Assembly (NCBI GenBank): GCA_010015655.1
Contig: ML976672.1
Span: forward strand, 616,493-680,492
Origin: Bimuria novae-zelandiae CBS 107.79
Lineage: Eukaryota > Ascomycota > Dothideomycetes > Pleosporales > Didymosphaeriaceae
DNA: 64,000 bases
Direction: 5' to 3'
The notes under the pieces are model-generated. The model was not told where the DNA came from, ran no database searches, and saw only the letters and a program-made list of their open reading frames with translations. Both the position numbers and the translations under genes were made by a program. Below, piece after piece: positions 1 to 12,596 of the stretch. Within the stretch, counting starts at the first letter, position 1. Each line of letters opens with the position of its first letter.

Positions 1-454
1 CTTTAATTTTAAGAGTGACTTATACTTTTACAACGTCCTAGGCAATAAAAATAGTAAGATAAGCCTTAAAGTATACCGCGACGTAATCCTTAAGCGTATT
101 ATTAAGCTATAGATTTTACGCGGTGACGACTTCGTGCTAGAGGAAGATAATAACTCTAGCTATAGGGTAGGTAAATCCTCTAATAATATTATTCGTAATT
201 AGAAGAAAACCTATAGCTTAAAGTCTTACTTTAACTATACACACTTACCTAATTTAGCACTTATAGAAAATTGCTAGCAGCCTCTAAAGTAGTATCTTAA
301 AAAATTCCCCTATTAGGACGTCTTTAAAACAAGAGACCTCGTAATTAAAGGCTAGTAATTAATTAGCTAAAAGTTTATAAACAAGCGCGTTAATAGCATG
401 CCGTAGAGGCTACGAGACTACTGCGACTCCGGCGGAGAAATTATAGGTTATTAA
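1..454 (+). pseudogene. Tc1/mariner-type DDE transposase, C-terminal fragment
   Basis: The frame starting at base 2 reads as the end of a Tc1/mariner-like (DDE_3 type) transposase. Visible pieces are RGDDFVLEED, then a block equivalent to SPDLAPIENCWQPLK (read here as LPNLALIENC*QPLK), KFPY*DVF, and the terminal NSMPQRLRD-like block ending in a stop at 452-454. The D-to-N change in the SPDLAPIEN-like block and several in-frame TAG/TAA codons fit C-to-T or G-to-A mutation. The upstream part lies outside the window. Family membership rests on the conserved end of the catalytic domain; I am confident of the superfamily but not of a named element. Confidence 0.75.
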
Positions 455-634
455 GCTTAACACTAAACAAAAGTCATGTATATACAGATCTACATATAAA
501 GCAAGCCTCACGGTGCGATTTGGCGTCGAAATCGATTTAATATGGCTCGAATTTCGACTTTGTAGGGCAAATGTATGGGTGACAAAAAGCTGACTTATCT
601 AGTTTGGTGTGCGCGATTTTTCGTTTACCGCGTG
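455..634. other. Spacer between two DNA transposons
   Basis: Noncoding stretch between the stop of the mariner-type fragment and the left inverted repeat of the piggyBac-like element. It may include the 3' terminal region of the mariner element, but I could not pair it with an inverted repeat because the other end is outside the window. Confidence 0.5.
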
Positions 635-660
635 CCCCCGCACTGTCAAAATCTGCCACA
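635..660. repeat. piggyBac-like left terminal inverted repeat
   Basis: 26 bases that are an exact reverse complement of 2876-2901. Confidence 0.9.
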
Positions 661-1042
661 GGCGGACTTCTTGCTAGTGGCCAATCGGACGATAGCTCCG
701 ATTCTGCATGAACACCGAGATTTATGAAGTTTGGCTGTAGATTCTTATACAATCTGCATTTTTACTCGTACTTAACTTAAATTACTTAATAATTAAGCTC
801 TTGGTGGTGTTAATTAACTTGATTGTTTGCAGTCGGCGGAGGTGCTCCTGCCAGCACTCAGGGCGTACTTCAGGCCTACACATAGGCAGTTGGCAGAGAC
901 TACACCCAAAGCGCGTACGCGGAGTACGCTGAGGAGGTCAAGGAGACTGTAAATTGCCTTAAACGTGACCCAGAGCTACCCTGGGAGGCTGAGACTTGTG
1001 CTGGCGTCGCCCACGCTCCGCACAAAGTACACAAGTCTTTGC

Positions 1043-2826
1043 CTATTTATACAGGTTTGCGGAGCGATGGGAGCTCTCCTCAGCGACAACGACGTCGTCT
1101 GATCTCTTGCGCTTTGCTCCTGCGTTGCAGAGACGCGTCCCGCGGTCGAAAAGCTGCTCAATGAGGTCGTATAGGAACCTTTTGTGGCCGCTCCTTTTGG
1201 CGGCGGCAGCGTCAGAGTATAAGGACAGCCTGTACGCGTTGTTAAGCGTCAGGTCGAGCAGAAAGTAGAGCAAAGGTCGCCAGGTACGACGCTTAACTTG
1301 CTAGGTCGAGTAATACGCCTTCGTCTAATTAAAGCGATTAACCTTAGTTTTGTGATAATTGTAGTCGTCAATCATCTGCGGTATGCCTAGCAGCCTCACA
1401 GGCTCGTTGCCAAAGGCTTTTTCAAAGATCCCCTTGTTGTTTTGGCTCATTTTAGAGCGTCGGCGGAGCTTCATAATAACCTGGATCGCTGGTGGCGACT
1501 ATCGTCAGCGTGCCAAGGCCATAGTGTTGAGACGACAAACTTACGCTCTGCGACGGTAGAGGCAAAAAGGACGACCTAATTGTCTCTCCACGCTGCCTGT
1601 AGGACTTCTCCGCTCTTTGACAAGTCCTATCTGATCTCTCCCCACTCCATGTGCTTTGTAAACTGCGTTTTCAGACGCATAAGGCTGCTCGAAAAGCGCT
1701 CCTTTGCCACCTTCTGGCGGGCGCGCCCTTTAACGCTAACGTCCTTGGCTTGCAACTCCACGCGCGCAGCGTCTTTAAAAGTCTCTTTAGTCGTTGTCTT
1801 GGTCGTCTAGACTGTCCCTGCGCAACCCACGCCTTGCCACCGCAGGTATTTAAGCATAGGTATGGTGTTAAACAGATTGTCGTCCCACACAATGTGGAGA
1901 CCCGACGGAAAAAGGCGCTGACCATCAGCGTCAACGGCGAGGACAAGAGCGACAGGTACTAACTTTATAGGTGTAAAAGCCTGCGCGTCAGCGTTAGTAA
2001 AGGTCGGTAAATTAACAGGGCCGCGGCCTTTGCCTCTGGCATAAAATAACCAGTTTAGGACAACTCCATCGTTTGCCAGACACTAGATTTTAAAGCCCTT
2101 AGGTGTAGGCTTTATCTTAATGATTACCACCTCGCTAGCACGTCCAGTAAATCTGGCAATAGCCTCGTCGACGCAGAGGTGCTTGCCAAGGCGCCAGTAC
2201 TGCAGAGAGCGCGCGCGGAGGAGCTCTGAGAGATCCCACACCCTGCCAAAAGGTGACTAAAAAGTCTGACTAACTTCCGCAGTGTACAGGTAGCGATCTA
2301 GCTGGTGCCAGCGCGTACAGCCCATGAAGTCGTTGAGCTTGTGAGTAGGCGCGTTTTTGTGACCGCGACTCCAATATTCTGCCAGCGACGGCTCTCTGTG
2401 GACGGCCATATATACGACAATTGCAAAGTACGTATACAGCTCTCCTGGCGACGTAGATTTCCAGCCTCTCGCGGAGGGCAGCTGAGGGTGCGCATGAGCA
2501 GCGCGATCGTTGGTAAAGTGTGCGATCTGCTCCATAACCTCGGCGTCGAAAAACAAGTCAAAGAGGGCAATTGGAGAGCCTCTGTCAGTACCCTTAGGTA
2601 AATCAGCGACTCCAAAAGTATGTGGGTTGTTGATTTCGAGAGGTCTCCATTGCGGTGGCGGCGTGGACGGTAAGTCAGGTAAAACACCTCGTTTTTGTAA
2701 GTATTTTGTGTATTTTACAAAGTCAGGATCGTTGCTGACAACAGACGCAGGATTTGGCATGTTTGCATGTGGTAGCAATTTCGAAAAAGGTCGATTTTGG
2801 CTGTAAAACAAAATTGCCGTCATCAC
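1043..2826 (-). pseudogene. piggyBac-type (DDE_Tnp_1_7) transposase, broken
   Basis: Read on the minus strand from the ATG at 2826 (an alternative start MPNPASVV lies 22 codons further in). The frame contains the fungal piggyBac N-terminal block with ELYTYFAIVVYMAVHREP. Next comes YWRLGKHLCVDEAIARFTGR, with the first catalytic Asp in VDE, then IKPTPKGFKI*CLANDG. After that is WDDNLFNTIPMLKYLRWQGV with the catalytic Asp of DNLF, then a segment with MIDDYNYHKTKV, and the terminal LLYFLLDLTLNNAYRLS. These are the diagnostic blocks of the family, in the right order. A TAG after SQTF, a TGG-to-TAG in KGFKI*C, a TAG after GCAGTV and at least one further disruption near 1300-1450 make it nonfunctional. 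It would mobilise the element ending at the flanking inverted repeats. Confidence 0.88.
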
Positions 2827-2875
2827 AATTCAAATTTGGTGTTGAGATCGACTTGACGCTGATTGGCGCGTCGTT

Positions 2876-2901
2876 TGTGGCAGATTTTGACAGTGCGGGG
2901 G
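2876..2901. repeat. piggyBac-like right terminal inverted repeat
   Basis: 26 bases that are an exact reverse complement of 635-660. It lies 50 bases upstream of the first ATG of the transposase. Confidence 0.9.
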
Positions 2902-3226
2902 ATATATAACTTATATAATAGATATATAACTCTATAATAGTAATAGAATCTAATCTTATAATAACATGTGTTATAGTAGTCCTTAATAAGCCTAAGGACT
3001 AGCAGGCATAGATCTTTCTTCGCAAGAATACCACGTAGTAGTACGATCTATAGCAGTATTATAATCCTAACGTTACTATAGCTAACCTGCCTTTACAAAT
3101 AGAGCCTGTTAAGCCTATAGCGTACTAATACAAAGTTACTAAAACATTTAGTATAATATATACTAACGTTAACTTTAATAATACTAAATTTCGACGCTAC
3201 TAATTTACGTATAACTAATATAAAAA
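2902..3226 (+). other. AT-rich 5' portion of the Copia2 host element
   Basis: AT-rich sequence between the piggyBac-like element and Copia1. Because Copia1 inserted at a GTAAT target, this stretch was once contiguous with 8051 onward, which reads as Copia gag. No LTR matching the Copia2 3' LTR is found here, so the 5' end of Copia2 is missing or lies beyond the piggyBac-like element. Confidence 0.5.
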
Positions 3227-3231
3227 GTAAT

Positions 3232-3481
3232 TGTCTGCACTGCCTCGCCTTCCGCGCTAAGGGAACTGTGTAACCCAATTATACCCTTGTACCCCCTCAC
3301 TTCCAGTTAACCTGATACTGTACCGAAACCCCTTCGCCTCCACACCACCTGGTACTCGCTCACATCCACGAGAACTGGAAGGAAGGTATATAGAACTATT
3401 ACAGAATACACAGAAAATACAGACACTAGATACTAAAGATAGAGAGTTACTTGTTCATTCCTTGCTACCTGTGAACCGACA
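3232..3481 (+). repeat. Copia1 5' LTR
   Basis: Starts TGTCTGCACTGCCTCGCC and ends GTGAACCGACA; flanked on the left by target copy GTAAT. Confidence 0.93.
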
Positions 3482-3808
3482 CTAATCAGTGGTTACCCTC
3501 ACAGTCGATGCTATGAGAGATAACCACAGACAGCAAGGAGAACTAGAAGAGACACGATAAGGGGTATAGCAATACCCTAAACTATGTGCTAACAAGACCC
3601 TAAGCGTTTACCTAGGTCTCCGCGTCTATTACGCCTTCGCTGGAAGCTCGCGCGTCGTAGCCTACCACTAAGCAATAAGGACTCTAAGCGTTTACCTAAG
3701 TCCCTGTCTATTACGCTCTATAGTACCCGCCGCTAATAGTACTATTAATAAACCTGCGTCTTACTCTCTTAAAGAGACGCCTTACGACCCCTAAATCGCT
3801 TTCCCACA

Positions 3809-6800
3809 ATGCCTTTTACCGACCACCTTACGAAGGAAGAACAGGCGCTTATTAATAAGAATAGCTAGGGCTAGCCCCTTAATGTTAATAAGAATACAGA
3901 CATTACGAAAATTAACATAAAGAGTGTAAATACATACATCCTCTTCTACTACTGGATCTCCCGAAACAAAGAATGGGAGGACTATGAGCTATAGGAGCAG
4001 ATAACTGTTATCTTTAAAGAATAGCCAAAAGAACTCTTTAACAAAGGCAATAAATCTCTTGTTACTAAATTACAAGACTACCTACGCAAGTAAGGCGTCT
4101 TTATAGCTAAGAATAGTAAGTTAATTGCCTATAACATCGCAGAAGCGCTGTAGGGCGACTATTACGAATAGACTAATAAAGAGGTTACTTACTAGCTTAA
4201 AATAAACAAGAGGTTTAACTCGCGCTTTAATCTAAATCTTGCGATATCGCCTCTATACAATACGCCTTTATTATAGTAATCTTCTTAATAACCCTTTGCG
4301 CACCTTGCTTCTTCTTAACCAGCTCTAATAGCACGCACTATCTACTAACCCATACCTCCACTAAAACGGCAGCCCACCACATACCTGCCCCCTTATCAGC
4401 AGCACAACGCGCCTTTATCCTCTACGCAGTAGCTAAACCAGTACAATACGTACAACCCCCATCTGCAGCACGAAAGCCCTACAGACGCCACATGTCTTAA
4501 CAACGCACATTGACTTATTACAGACCTCTGCAAGCTATATAATAATAAGAAGCGCTTTAGAGGTAAGCTATATAACGTGTTTAACACTAAATTTAGAATC
4601 TTCCGAGACAATTGCAGCAAGATAGGGCTACCTAAGTAACACTAGAATCGAGCTTTTTCTATTATGCTGAAAGACAGAGCGTCTAACTACTACTATAACC
4701 GCCTCGCGGGTCAGGGCTATGATCTTAAGACAATAATAGGTATAATAAAGAGCCACTTCTACAATGAGGAGAATCGTCAATTGTACCTTAGCAAGTGGAG
4801 AACGACCACGCTAGCACGTATAATTAGCGCCCACCCTAATAAATCTTGTCTTAATGCTCTCTAATTACTTATTAACAAGCTCGTTAAGTACTGCCAACAG
4901 TGCCAACTAAATTAGAAAGCACCTAGACGCTTCAGATTTAAGCTTAAGGAACCAGACCTAGACTTTAACTACGAGGTAATTATTAACATTATGTACCTAA
5001 ATGGAAAACCTGTCCTACATATAGTTAACGACGCGACCGCCTTTTAAGCTACTTGCTTCCTTAAAGATGCATTAGCCGCAAGCACTTAGGACGCTCTATA
5101 GCATTACTAGATTAATACCTACCTTAGACTACCTAAGTATCTTATCTATAACGCCGGCAGGAACTTTATTTCTACTAAATTTAAGTAACTTGCCAAGTCA
5201 CTATTAATTAATATTAAAGAAGTACCTATAGAAGCTCATAATAGCGTAGGCAAGGTAGAGCAGTACCATGCTCTATTATAACGTGCTTTTAAGACTATCT
5301 AAGCCGATTTACCTATAATAATAGACAGGCAGCTCATCTTGCAAATAGCTATTAAAGCTATTAACAACACTACAGGTCCTAATGGCCTAGTGCCTACGCT
5401 CCTTGTCTTCGGCGCCTACCTACAAATGACAGAAGACTCTCCCCCGTCGCCATTAATTACTTAACGCGCTGCTGTTATTAAAAAGGCTATAAGAGAGGTA
5501 CGACGGGTACATAAGACGCGCCAAATTAATAATACGCTAGCAACGCGCAATAGACCTACGACGCTTAAAATAATTACACTACCTATTAACTCCGACGTGC
5601 GCGTCTGGCGCGAGAAGGATGGATAGATAGGGCCCTATAAGCTTATTACTATAATAAATAAGACCTGTATAATACAGCTGCCGCATGGCCCTACAAATTT
5701 CCGCTCAACGGTTGTTAAGCCGTACTACACGGATACCTCCCCGACAAACAACGAACCAGCCACGCCACTAGCGATTGACAATAAGGATAATAGCCACCTA
5801 ATAGATATGCCAGACAACGGAGACAATAACCAGGACAAAGACAGCGAAACTAGTGTAACTAACTAGCATTAAGAACAAGCTTCTAAACTCCCTTAATAAA
5901 AACGCGGCTAACCTAAAGGTAGCAAGAACAAGCCTAAAGCCACTACAGCCCGCGCGAACCCTCCTAAGATAGCTTGTACAGCTCCTATAGCGTACACTGT
6001 TTACACAGCGCCTAACGAAGCTCACATAATAGAGGTCTTTATAACGCATAAAGAGAACACTAACTAGCTACTTTCTATTTAGTTACGTAAAGAGCAAAGG
6101 ATAACTACACCTAGCTAATTATTTAAGCTATTAGATAATAAGGAAATTAATAGCCTTATTACTAACGGAGTCTTCCGCTTTAAGCAATACGATCCCTGCA
6201 AGCACTAAGGACGGATTTTTAAGTCGCGACTAGTACGCGAAATTAAAGGCAAGACTACTACTACCCTATATAAGAAATCACGCCTCGTAGTGCAAGGCTA
6301 TTAAGACAACGGCAAAGCAACAATCCTTACCTAATCGCTAACTATCTAGCGAGCTAGCTAATAAATTATACTAGCTATTGCTCCTTCACTTATGCGTAAT
6401 AGAGTTACATTAATAAATAGAGAGATCTCGCTCTAGCTACGAGATATCACCTAAGCATATATATAGTCACGCACAAAGCTCAACCAAGTAGTTATTACCC
6501 ACTTACCTAAGGAAATTAAATACAAGTATCCACCTGGCACGGTCATGATAGTTAAGAAGCCCCTATACGGCCTAGCTAAAGCTAGTACCTATTAGTAGGC
6601 AACGTACAGCGCTCATCACAAGGAAAAGCTTTATATAAAGACCTTAACATATAACCCATGCCTGCTTGTAACCACTACCTAGGACGCCTTTAGCATAGTA
6701 GGCATGCAGACTAACGACACACTTATCCTCACGGATAAATGTTTCTCTAACCTAGAGAAGAAGGAGTTAACGTTTATAGCTAAGCTAAAGGAGAAGCTAA

Positions 6801-7686
6801 CACCTACTACTCTATTAATTTTTAATAGCTGTGTCCTATTAATTAATCACACTAGCAAGCTCTCACTATAATAAAAAGATTAGGGCAAGAAGATTTAGCT
6901 TATTAACGCAAGCTTAGCTAACTATTAATAATAGTACGTTAAGTAGAAGGCTCGCGGCGCCTACATCGCGAGCATCTACTAACTAGAGGCGACTTTTAAC
7001 CTCTCTATTGCCGCACAAACTTAAGAGCCTACTATCAACGACGTTAACGCGTTAAATAAACGCCTACAGTAGCAACTAAATAATCTTAATCGTGGCCTTA
7101 CCTATAAGGCACTTAACCTGGCTTAGGCTAAAGTTTTTATGTTTATTAATAGCTCCTTCGCAAATAACAAAGATTTAAGTAGCTAGATTAGCTACACAAT
7201 TGTAGTAGCCATGGAAGACGCTACTAACACGGAGTTTACTATTTACGGCAATCTTATTCACTAGAGCTCCGCGAAGAGTAAACGCGTGACCCGGAGCGTC
7301 CTTACGTTAGAGATCTACGTAATAGTAGGAGGCGTTAACCTCGCCTACTCTATTACCTTAACGCTTGCCATGGTTACAAAGCAGCTTAGTCTGCTATCTC
7401 TCCCCCTAGTAGTTTGTACAGACTCATACTCACTGTATGAGTGTATTGTCAAGCTAGGAACGACTAAGGAAAAACGACTAATAATTAATATTATAGCCTT
7501 ACGTCAATCCTATGAGAGAAGGGAGTTATTTAAGGTTTAATAGGTAAATAGCTAAGACAACCCTGCCGACGCTATAACAAAAACATTGCTAAACAAAGCC
7601 CTAAAAACTTTTATTAATACAAACTCGCTGCGCATACAAGTTGACGGATAGGTAATACATAAGGACCCCATAAACTAGCTCTAATA
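3809..7686 (+). pseudogene. Copia1 gag-pol polyprotein, RIP-degraded
   Basis: The frame opens at MPFTDHLTKEEQALINKN (3809), 327 bases after the 5' LTR, and can be followed through numerous TAG/TAA codons. The integrase-RT linker is followed by the reverse transcriptase region near 6440-6600, with LPKEIKYKYPPGTV and KKPLYGLAKA (the 'K.LYGLKQA' type block). The RNase H region near 7286-7640 shows CTDSYSLYEC, KRLIINIIALRQSYERRE and NPADAITKTLLNKALKTF. These are standard Ty1/Copia landmarks. Nothing translatable beyond short pieces remains; the longest open stretch, about 84 codons, is the RNase H segment at 7286-7540. Confidence 0.88.
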
Positions 7687-7795
7687 ATAATCACGACAAC
7701 TACTATAGTTATTACCTTCCAACTTTCGCAAACAGCCTCTCCAGCAAGTGTACACCTAATCCACACTCATTTTACTATAAAAGAAAAGCTGCTAG

Positions 7796-8045
7796 TGTCT
7801 GCACTGCCTCGCCTTCCGCGCTAAGGGAACTGTGTAACCCAATCATACCCTTGTACCCCCTTACTTCCAGTTAACCTGATACTGTACCGAAACCCCTTCG
7901 CCTCCACACCACCTGGTACTCGCTCACATCCACGAGAACTGGAAGGAAGGTATATAGAACTATTACAGAACACACAGAAAATACAGACACTAGATACCAA
8001 AGACAGAGAGTTACTTGTTCATTCCTTGCTACCTGTGAACCGATA
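7796..8045 (+). repeat. Copia1 3' LTR
   Basis: Same 250-bp sequence as 3232-3481 with a handful of transitions; flanked on the right by target copy GTAAT (8046-8050). Confidence 0.93.
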
Positions 8046-8050
8046 GTAAT

Positions 8051-11000
8051 ATATCTGTTGTCTTACGTAAAATTATGCACTTTAAAATCTAAATATAAAT
8101 ATTAGTAAGATAATTACTAAACGCTATATCTACTTACTAAATAATAAGAATACACCGTATACGCGACTTATCTCCCTTAAGAAGTACTTTACGCTATTAA
8201 TAGTAATCTGCTAATATAACATAATTAATAACTATAAGCGCTTATATACCCCGCTAAAGTTATAAAATTTTAAAAATTAACTATAATTATAGATTAAAGG
8301 TACAAGGTAGTACGCTAAATTTAATTTATTTAACGTAAAAGGTATATACATACAACAAGATTTTTAATAATTATTAAATATATTAATCTTAAATACACTA
8401 CGCTTAAGCTAATTAAGCTATTTAAGTAGAAATATAATAACACGTAAATAGCTACGCTAAAGGACTACGTCTCTATATACATAATATACGTTTAATAAGC
8501 CTAACCTAGTTCCTAGAAGCTTAATAGTAAGGCGAGAGATTTTTAAGTAGCAAAGATGTAGAGTAATATTAAAAATAATAATAAGGCTACTATAGAAGGT
8601 TAAGCACTAAGGATCGTATATCTCTATAATAATAAATACTAGTATAGTTCGTGCTACTACCTTAATAAGGACTTCTACTTATAACTAAGTAGCTTTAAGA
8701 AAGATCCTACTATGTGCTAGCGTATTAATTAAGCTTTATAAAATAAACTTAGCCTACTTACGCGAATATAGAAGGTAGTAAATAGAATAAATAAGTGTTT
8801 TTTTTAAAGATAACACTTGCTACTATAGTTATCTAACTCAATAATAAGTTTTTACTAAGTAATAGTATCCTGGCTTTTATAATAGGCTTATATAGTATAA
8901 TAAGTAAAGTCTTAGCCACTTTAGCTAATAACTATAACGTAATTTTACTAAATAAGTTAACTATTACAATAACTATTTAAGACTAATAAATCCTTAACCT
9001 AGGTTCTAATACGTATATTATTAATATAACTAATTAGGTAGGCTAGGAACAGGAGCGCGTTAAAAATACTACTATAACTATTAAAGTAGGTAAGTACTAC
9101 TATAAGATTAAGTCCTAACGTAAGATAACTTTTATAGTTAATATACTAAATTGTATTATACTAACGTTAATTACTTATATTACTTTAGTACCTAGCTTTA
9201 ATATAAGCGTTATTAGTCTTAGACGCTATCGCGATATTAGTGTCTACTTTAACTTAGATTAAGATACGCTATATAATAAACACGACGTTATTACTTCCCT
9301 AAAGTACTATAAGGGCTACTAGCTTATTAACGTAAATTTCTTTTACTATCTAATGAAGTTATTTTTACTTATAATAGCTATTTAAACTTCCTTATTAGAA
9401 GTACTAAAGACTTAAAAAAAATCTCTTTAATGCTAGCTTATAAAGTTTAAGGTTATTGAAGACGAAAGATTTTAGATTACCTAAATAGTAATATTAAAGG
9501 AGTAATAATAAAAGGGCCTGCTAACTAAGACTTTTATTAAGTCTATACTAAATTGAAGTTAATAGAATAGGTTTTTTACTATACGCTAGAGGATACTAAC
9601 TATCCCTTTTATTAAATTTTAATTAATCTTATCTAACCATAATAATAAGGAAAGTCTTAATATAATAGTAATAAGTAGGGTACTTATACTATCTATTAAT
9701 ACTTGCGTTAGCACGAAGCAGAGTCCCTTTTAATAAAGTTAAAAGCTTAACTAGGCCACTAGGTATAGAATACTATATAATAAATTTAGTATTAGTGTAA
9801 TTATAACGTAATCGTAATTAAGCTTAACGCTAAGCGTAGTATTATTCACTTTATAAAGTAACATTACGCTAACCTAAGTATACAATTTAAGCTATACGCT
9901 TTAAATACTTCTACGTAAAATAAAAGTACTAAAATTACTTATAAGCTAATTATAATAAAGACCCGCACCCTACGCCTCTAAAGTAACCTTTTAGAGTAAT
10001 TAGTAAATAAGATTATAAAGATAATAGTATACCTACTCATTTAAATGCTATTTAAAGTCCTTAATTAGCGTACGCTATATAAGGTTATCTAAAATAAAAA
10101 GCTTATAAATAGCTATTTTTAATTATTTAGTTATCGCGTATACATTTTTAATAAATATTTATTACGTAGAGTAAGAATAGTCTCGCGCACCCCAATTAGC
10201 TATTTTATAGGCTATAATAGCACTAATATCCTCTAAATCTACTTACTAATAAAGGATTAAGCTATCCGCATATAAGACGTGGTATTTAATATTTCTATAT
10301 TTTATAAAGACCACGATAGCTACGTAAATAACTTAGTAATTAAGAAGGTTAATAAATTATTTAACGTCCTTAAGGCGTACGAGGATAATAATGTATCTAT
10401 AAAGGGACTTATAATAACACGTTGGTAACGTCTCTATAGCGAGGCTAATTCTATAGTAATACTAACACTAACGCCTATCATTTAATTGTCTAAGCTATTA
10501 GTAGGGGATAATATATTAACACCTCTTGATTATATAGTGGATTATTTTATACGGCGCTATTACGCTCGCAACTTTTGTCTTATACCTTTATAGTAAATGG
10601 TTACTAGTCACTTAGCTACTAAAAATAAAGGCTATATGCCTATTTAATATAGTAATAACGCTTTATACCGTTAAGATCTAAGTATCTTATAAAATAATTT
10701 ACTTATAATAAAGCGCGTTTAGAAACCAATAACCTTAAGTAATCTATAGACTTATATAATTTAATTAGGAGCTTAAAACGTTACTAATTACCTATATACT
10801 TTTACTATAATAACGATTACTAATAATATAAAGGACAGCCTTTAAATTTATTAAAGCTAGTTAACACCTACCTTAAAGTATATTAGCTAGCTAAAATTAT
10901 GTTTATATAGCGCTAACTTTATAAAGCCTACTAAGCGTAAGTATTAAGAGGTCTAAAGTTAAAACTACTTTTATAAAATCTTAGTAATATATTGAACTAT

Positions 11001-12433
11001 GCAGACTAAAGTGGTTAAGGTAATCTTACTATATAAGTATTTATATATAAGTTTAATAAGGATAGCTATTTTTATAAATATAAAACTTAACTTATCGCAC
11101 GCGGAGACCTATAGAAGTAGTTTAATAATACTTACACTACTATCTTTATAGTCCGTACCTTTTAAGTAATTATTATAATTACTAACTACTTCAGCTTAGA
11201 GCTAAAGTAATATAACGTATTTAACACTTTCCTTAATTTTATGCTTAATTAAAAGCTATACGCTGAGACTCTTAGTATGTTTTAAAAAAGTAAATAGTAA
11301 TCTTCTAGAGATTCTTCGCACTATTTATAGCTTAAAGAACACTTTACTCTTATAGTATAATATATTTAGAGTAGTACTTCAGTTACTAGGACTTAAGCGC
11401 ATTAAAGGCTTTTTATACTTATACGTTAATATTTAGCTTATTCTATTTATTTATATTAATAATATATTAATAGCGTATTACCTAACAAATGCTTATCTTT
11501 ATTAAGACTTTAAGAATAAGTTAAAGGATTAATTTAGACTTAAGACGATAAGAGACCTGGCCTGGTTCTTAGACGTCTAAGCCGTCCGAGATTACTAGAA
11601 GCACAAGATCTAGCTTATTTAAGATATATATATTAATAAGGTTTATAACAAGTACAGCATAGAGCTAGTAAATAAGAAATTTAAATTTTTACTTAACGTT
11701 AACTCTCTTAACAAGTTAATTGAGGGGACAGACGTTCAACGTACTAAGCTATATTAAGAGCTTATTAGCTACCTTGCTTATATTACTTACTAGACGCGGC
11801 CTAACGTCGCTCGTAGCCACGTTATCCTTACTTACTATCTTACTAATTTTGGGTAGTTACATATTATAAATATATAACATGTCTAGCGATAGTTACTTAC
11901 AACTTAATACTACGCTATTAAGGGTTCCTATAATAACTTAATTATAGAGGTTATTTTTAATAATAATTATTATTATAATGTTTTTTAGCACGTTAGACGC
12001 CTCGTACGTAAATAATATAAAAATATATTAAAGCTTATAAGAATAATACTTCTTTCTTTATAATATAATTATTTACTAGATGGAGACTGTCTAGCGTATA
12101 GTTATTAAGTTTACTATTAATTTAGAACTACTTTTAATTTTCTTTACTAGCTTATAAATAGCAAACTAACTTTACTTCTTTAATAGTATTTTGTTTAATT
12201 TAGGTATATCGCTTACGATCTATTATAATATTTCATAAATAGTAAGAATTATTAATAAGAATCTAGATTATCTATATATAAAGGTTTAATACGTTAATAC
12301 CTTTTAGATATAGATCTAACAAGAGGTAAAAGCTTAGCGACTTATTATTAAATAAGTCCTTATAAATAAAATAGCTACTAATAGGCTTACTAAATTTCTC
12401 TTAAAGGCTAAATATTAAAAGTTTATTTACTAG
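8051..12433 (+). pseudogene. Copia2 gag-pol, heavily RIP-degraded
   Basis: A plus-strand reading with very many stops still shows Copia order. A zinc-knuckle-like piece lies near 8640-8720. A protease region resembling D-S-G-A-T-H-I lies near 8990-9040. Reverse transcriptase lies near 11440-11620, with INNILIAY for the usual VDDILI motif and DLAWFLDV for the usual 'LG...FLG'. The RNase H region near 11650-12420 contains SIELVNKKFK, GTDVQRTKLY, RPNVARSHVILTY and NRLTKFLLKAKY. The D-to-N changes in the RT motif are G-to-A. The frame is cut at 12433 by Gypsy1a. Assignment to Ty1/Copia is secure; subfamily is not. Confidence 0.78.
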
Positions 12434-12594
12434 TACAAGGGGCTGGGTACTCAAGGAGCCAAAGGTGCTAAAAGAATACTTATAAATTTAATAAAGAGTC
12501 TAAAGTTAAGCTTTAGGCGTTAAACTTATGTATCTAGGGTTTATATAACTAAGGATTAAGGATTTCAGGTAATAACTAGGCGTAGCCTATTATA
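12434..12594 (-). repeat. Gypsy1a 3' LTR
   Basis: 161 bases homologous to 19132-19292, 34039-34199 and 43676-43836; followed after two bases by the solo LTR at 12597. Confidence 0.88.
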
Positions 12595-12596
12595 TA

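Larger units (their letters stand above)
635..2901 (-). mobile_element. piggyBac-like DNA transposon
   Basis: The 2267-bp element is bounded by perfectly complementary 26-bp inverted repeats (635-660 and 2876-2901) starting CCCCCGCACTGTCAAAATC, and holds a minus-strand transposase. It is markedly more GC-rich than the flanking Copia sequence and carries few in-frame stops, so it seems less affected by RIP and may have arrived later. The immediate flanks are not TTAA, the usual piggyBac target; either the flanks have mutated, the true ends lie slightly further out, or a deletion removed one side. Confidence 0.8.
3232..8045 (+). mobile_element. Copia1: Ty1/Copia LTR retrotransposon, complete ends
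   Basis: The 4814-bp element has 250-bp LTRs (3232-3481 and 7796-8045), TG...CA type termini (the 3' copy ends ATA instead of ACA) and a perfect 5-bp target duplication GTAAT at 3227-3231 and 8046-8050. Between the LTRs lies a degraded gag-pol. The two LTRs are nearly identical apart from a few transitions, so insertion was fairly recent, yet the coding frame is full of stops, as RIP produces. A third LTR of the same family sits alone at 43199-43451. Confidence 0.93.
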
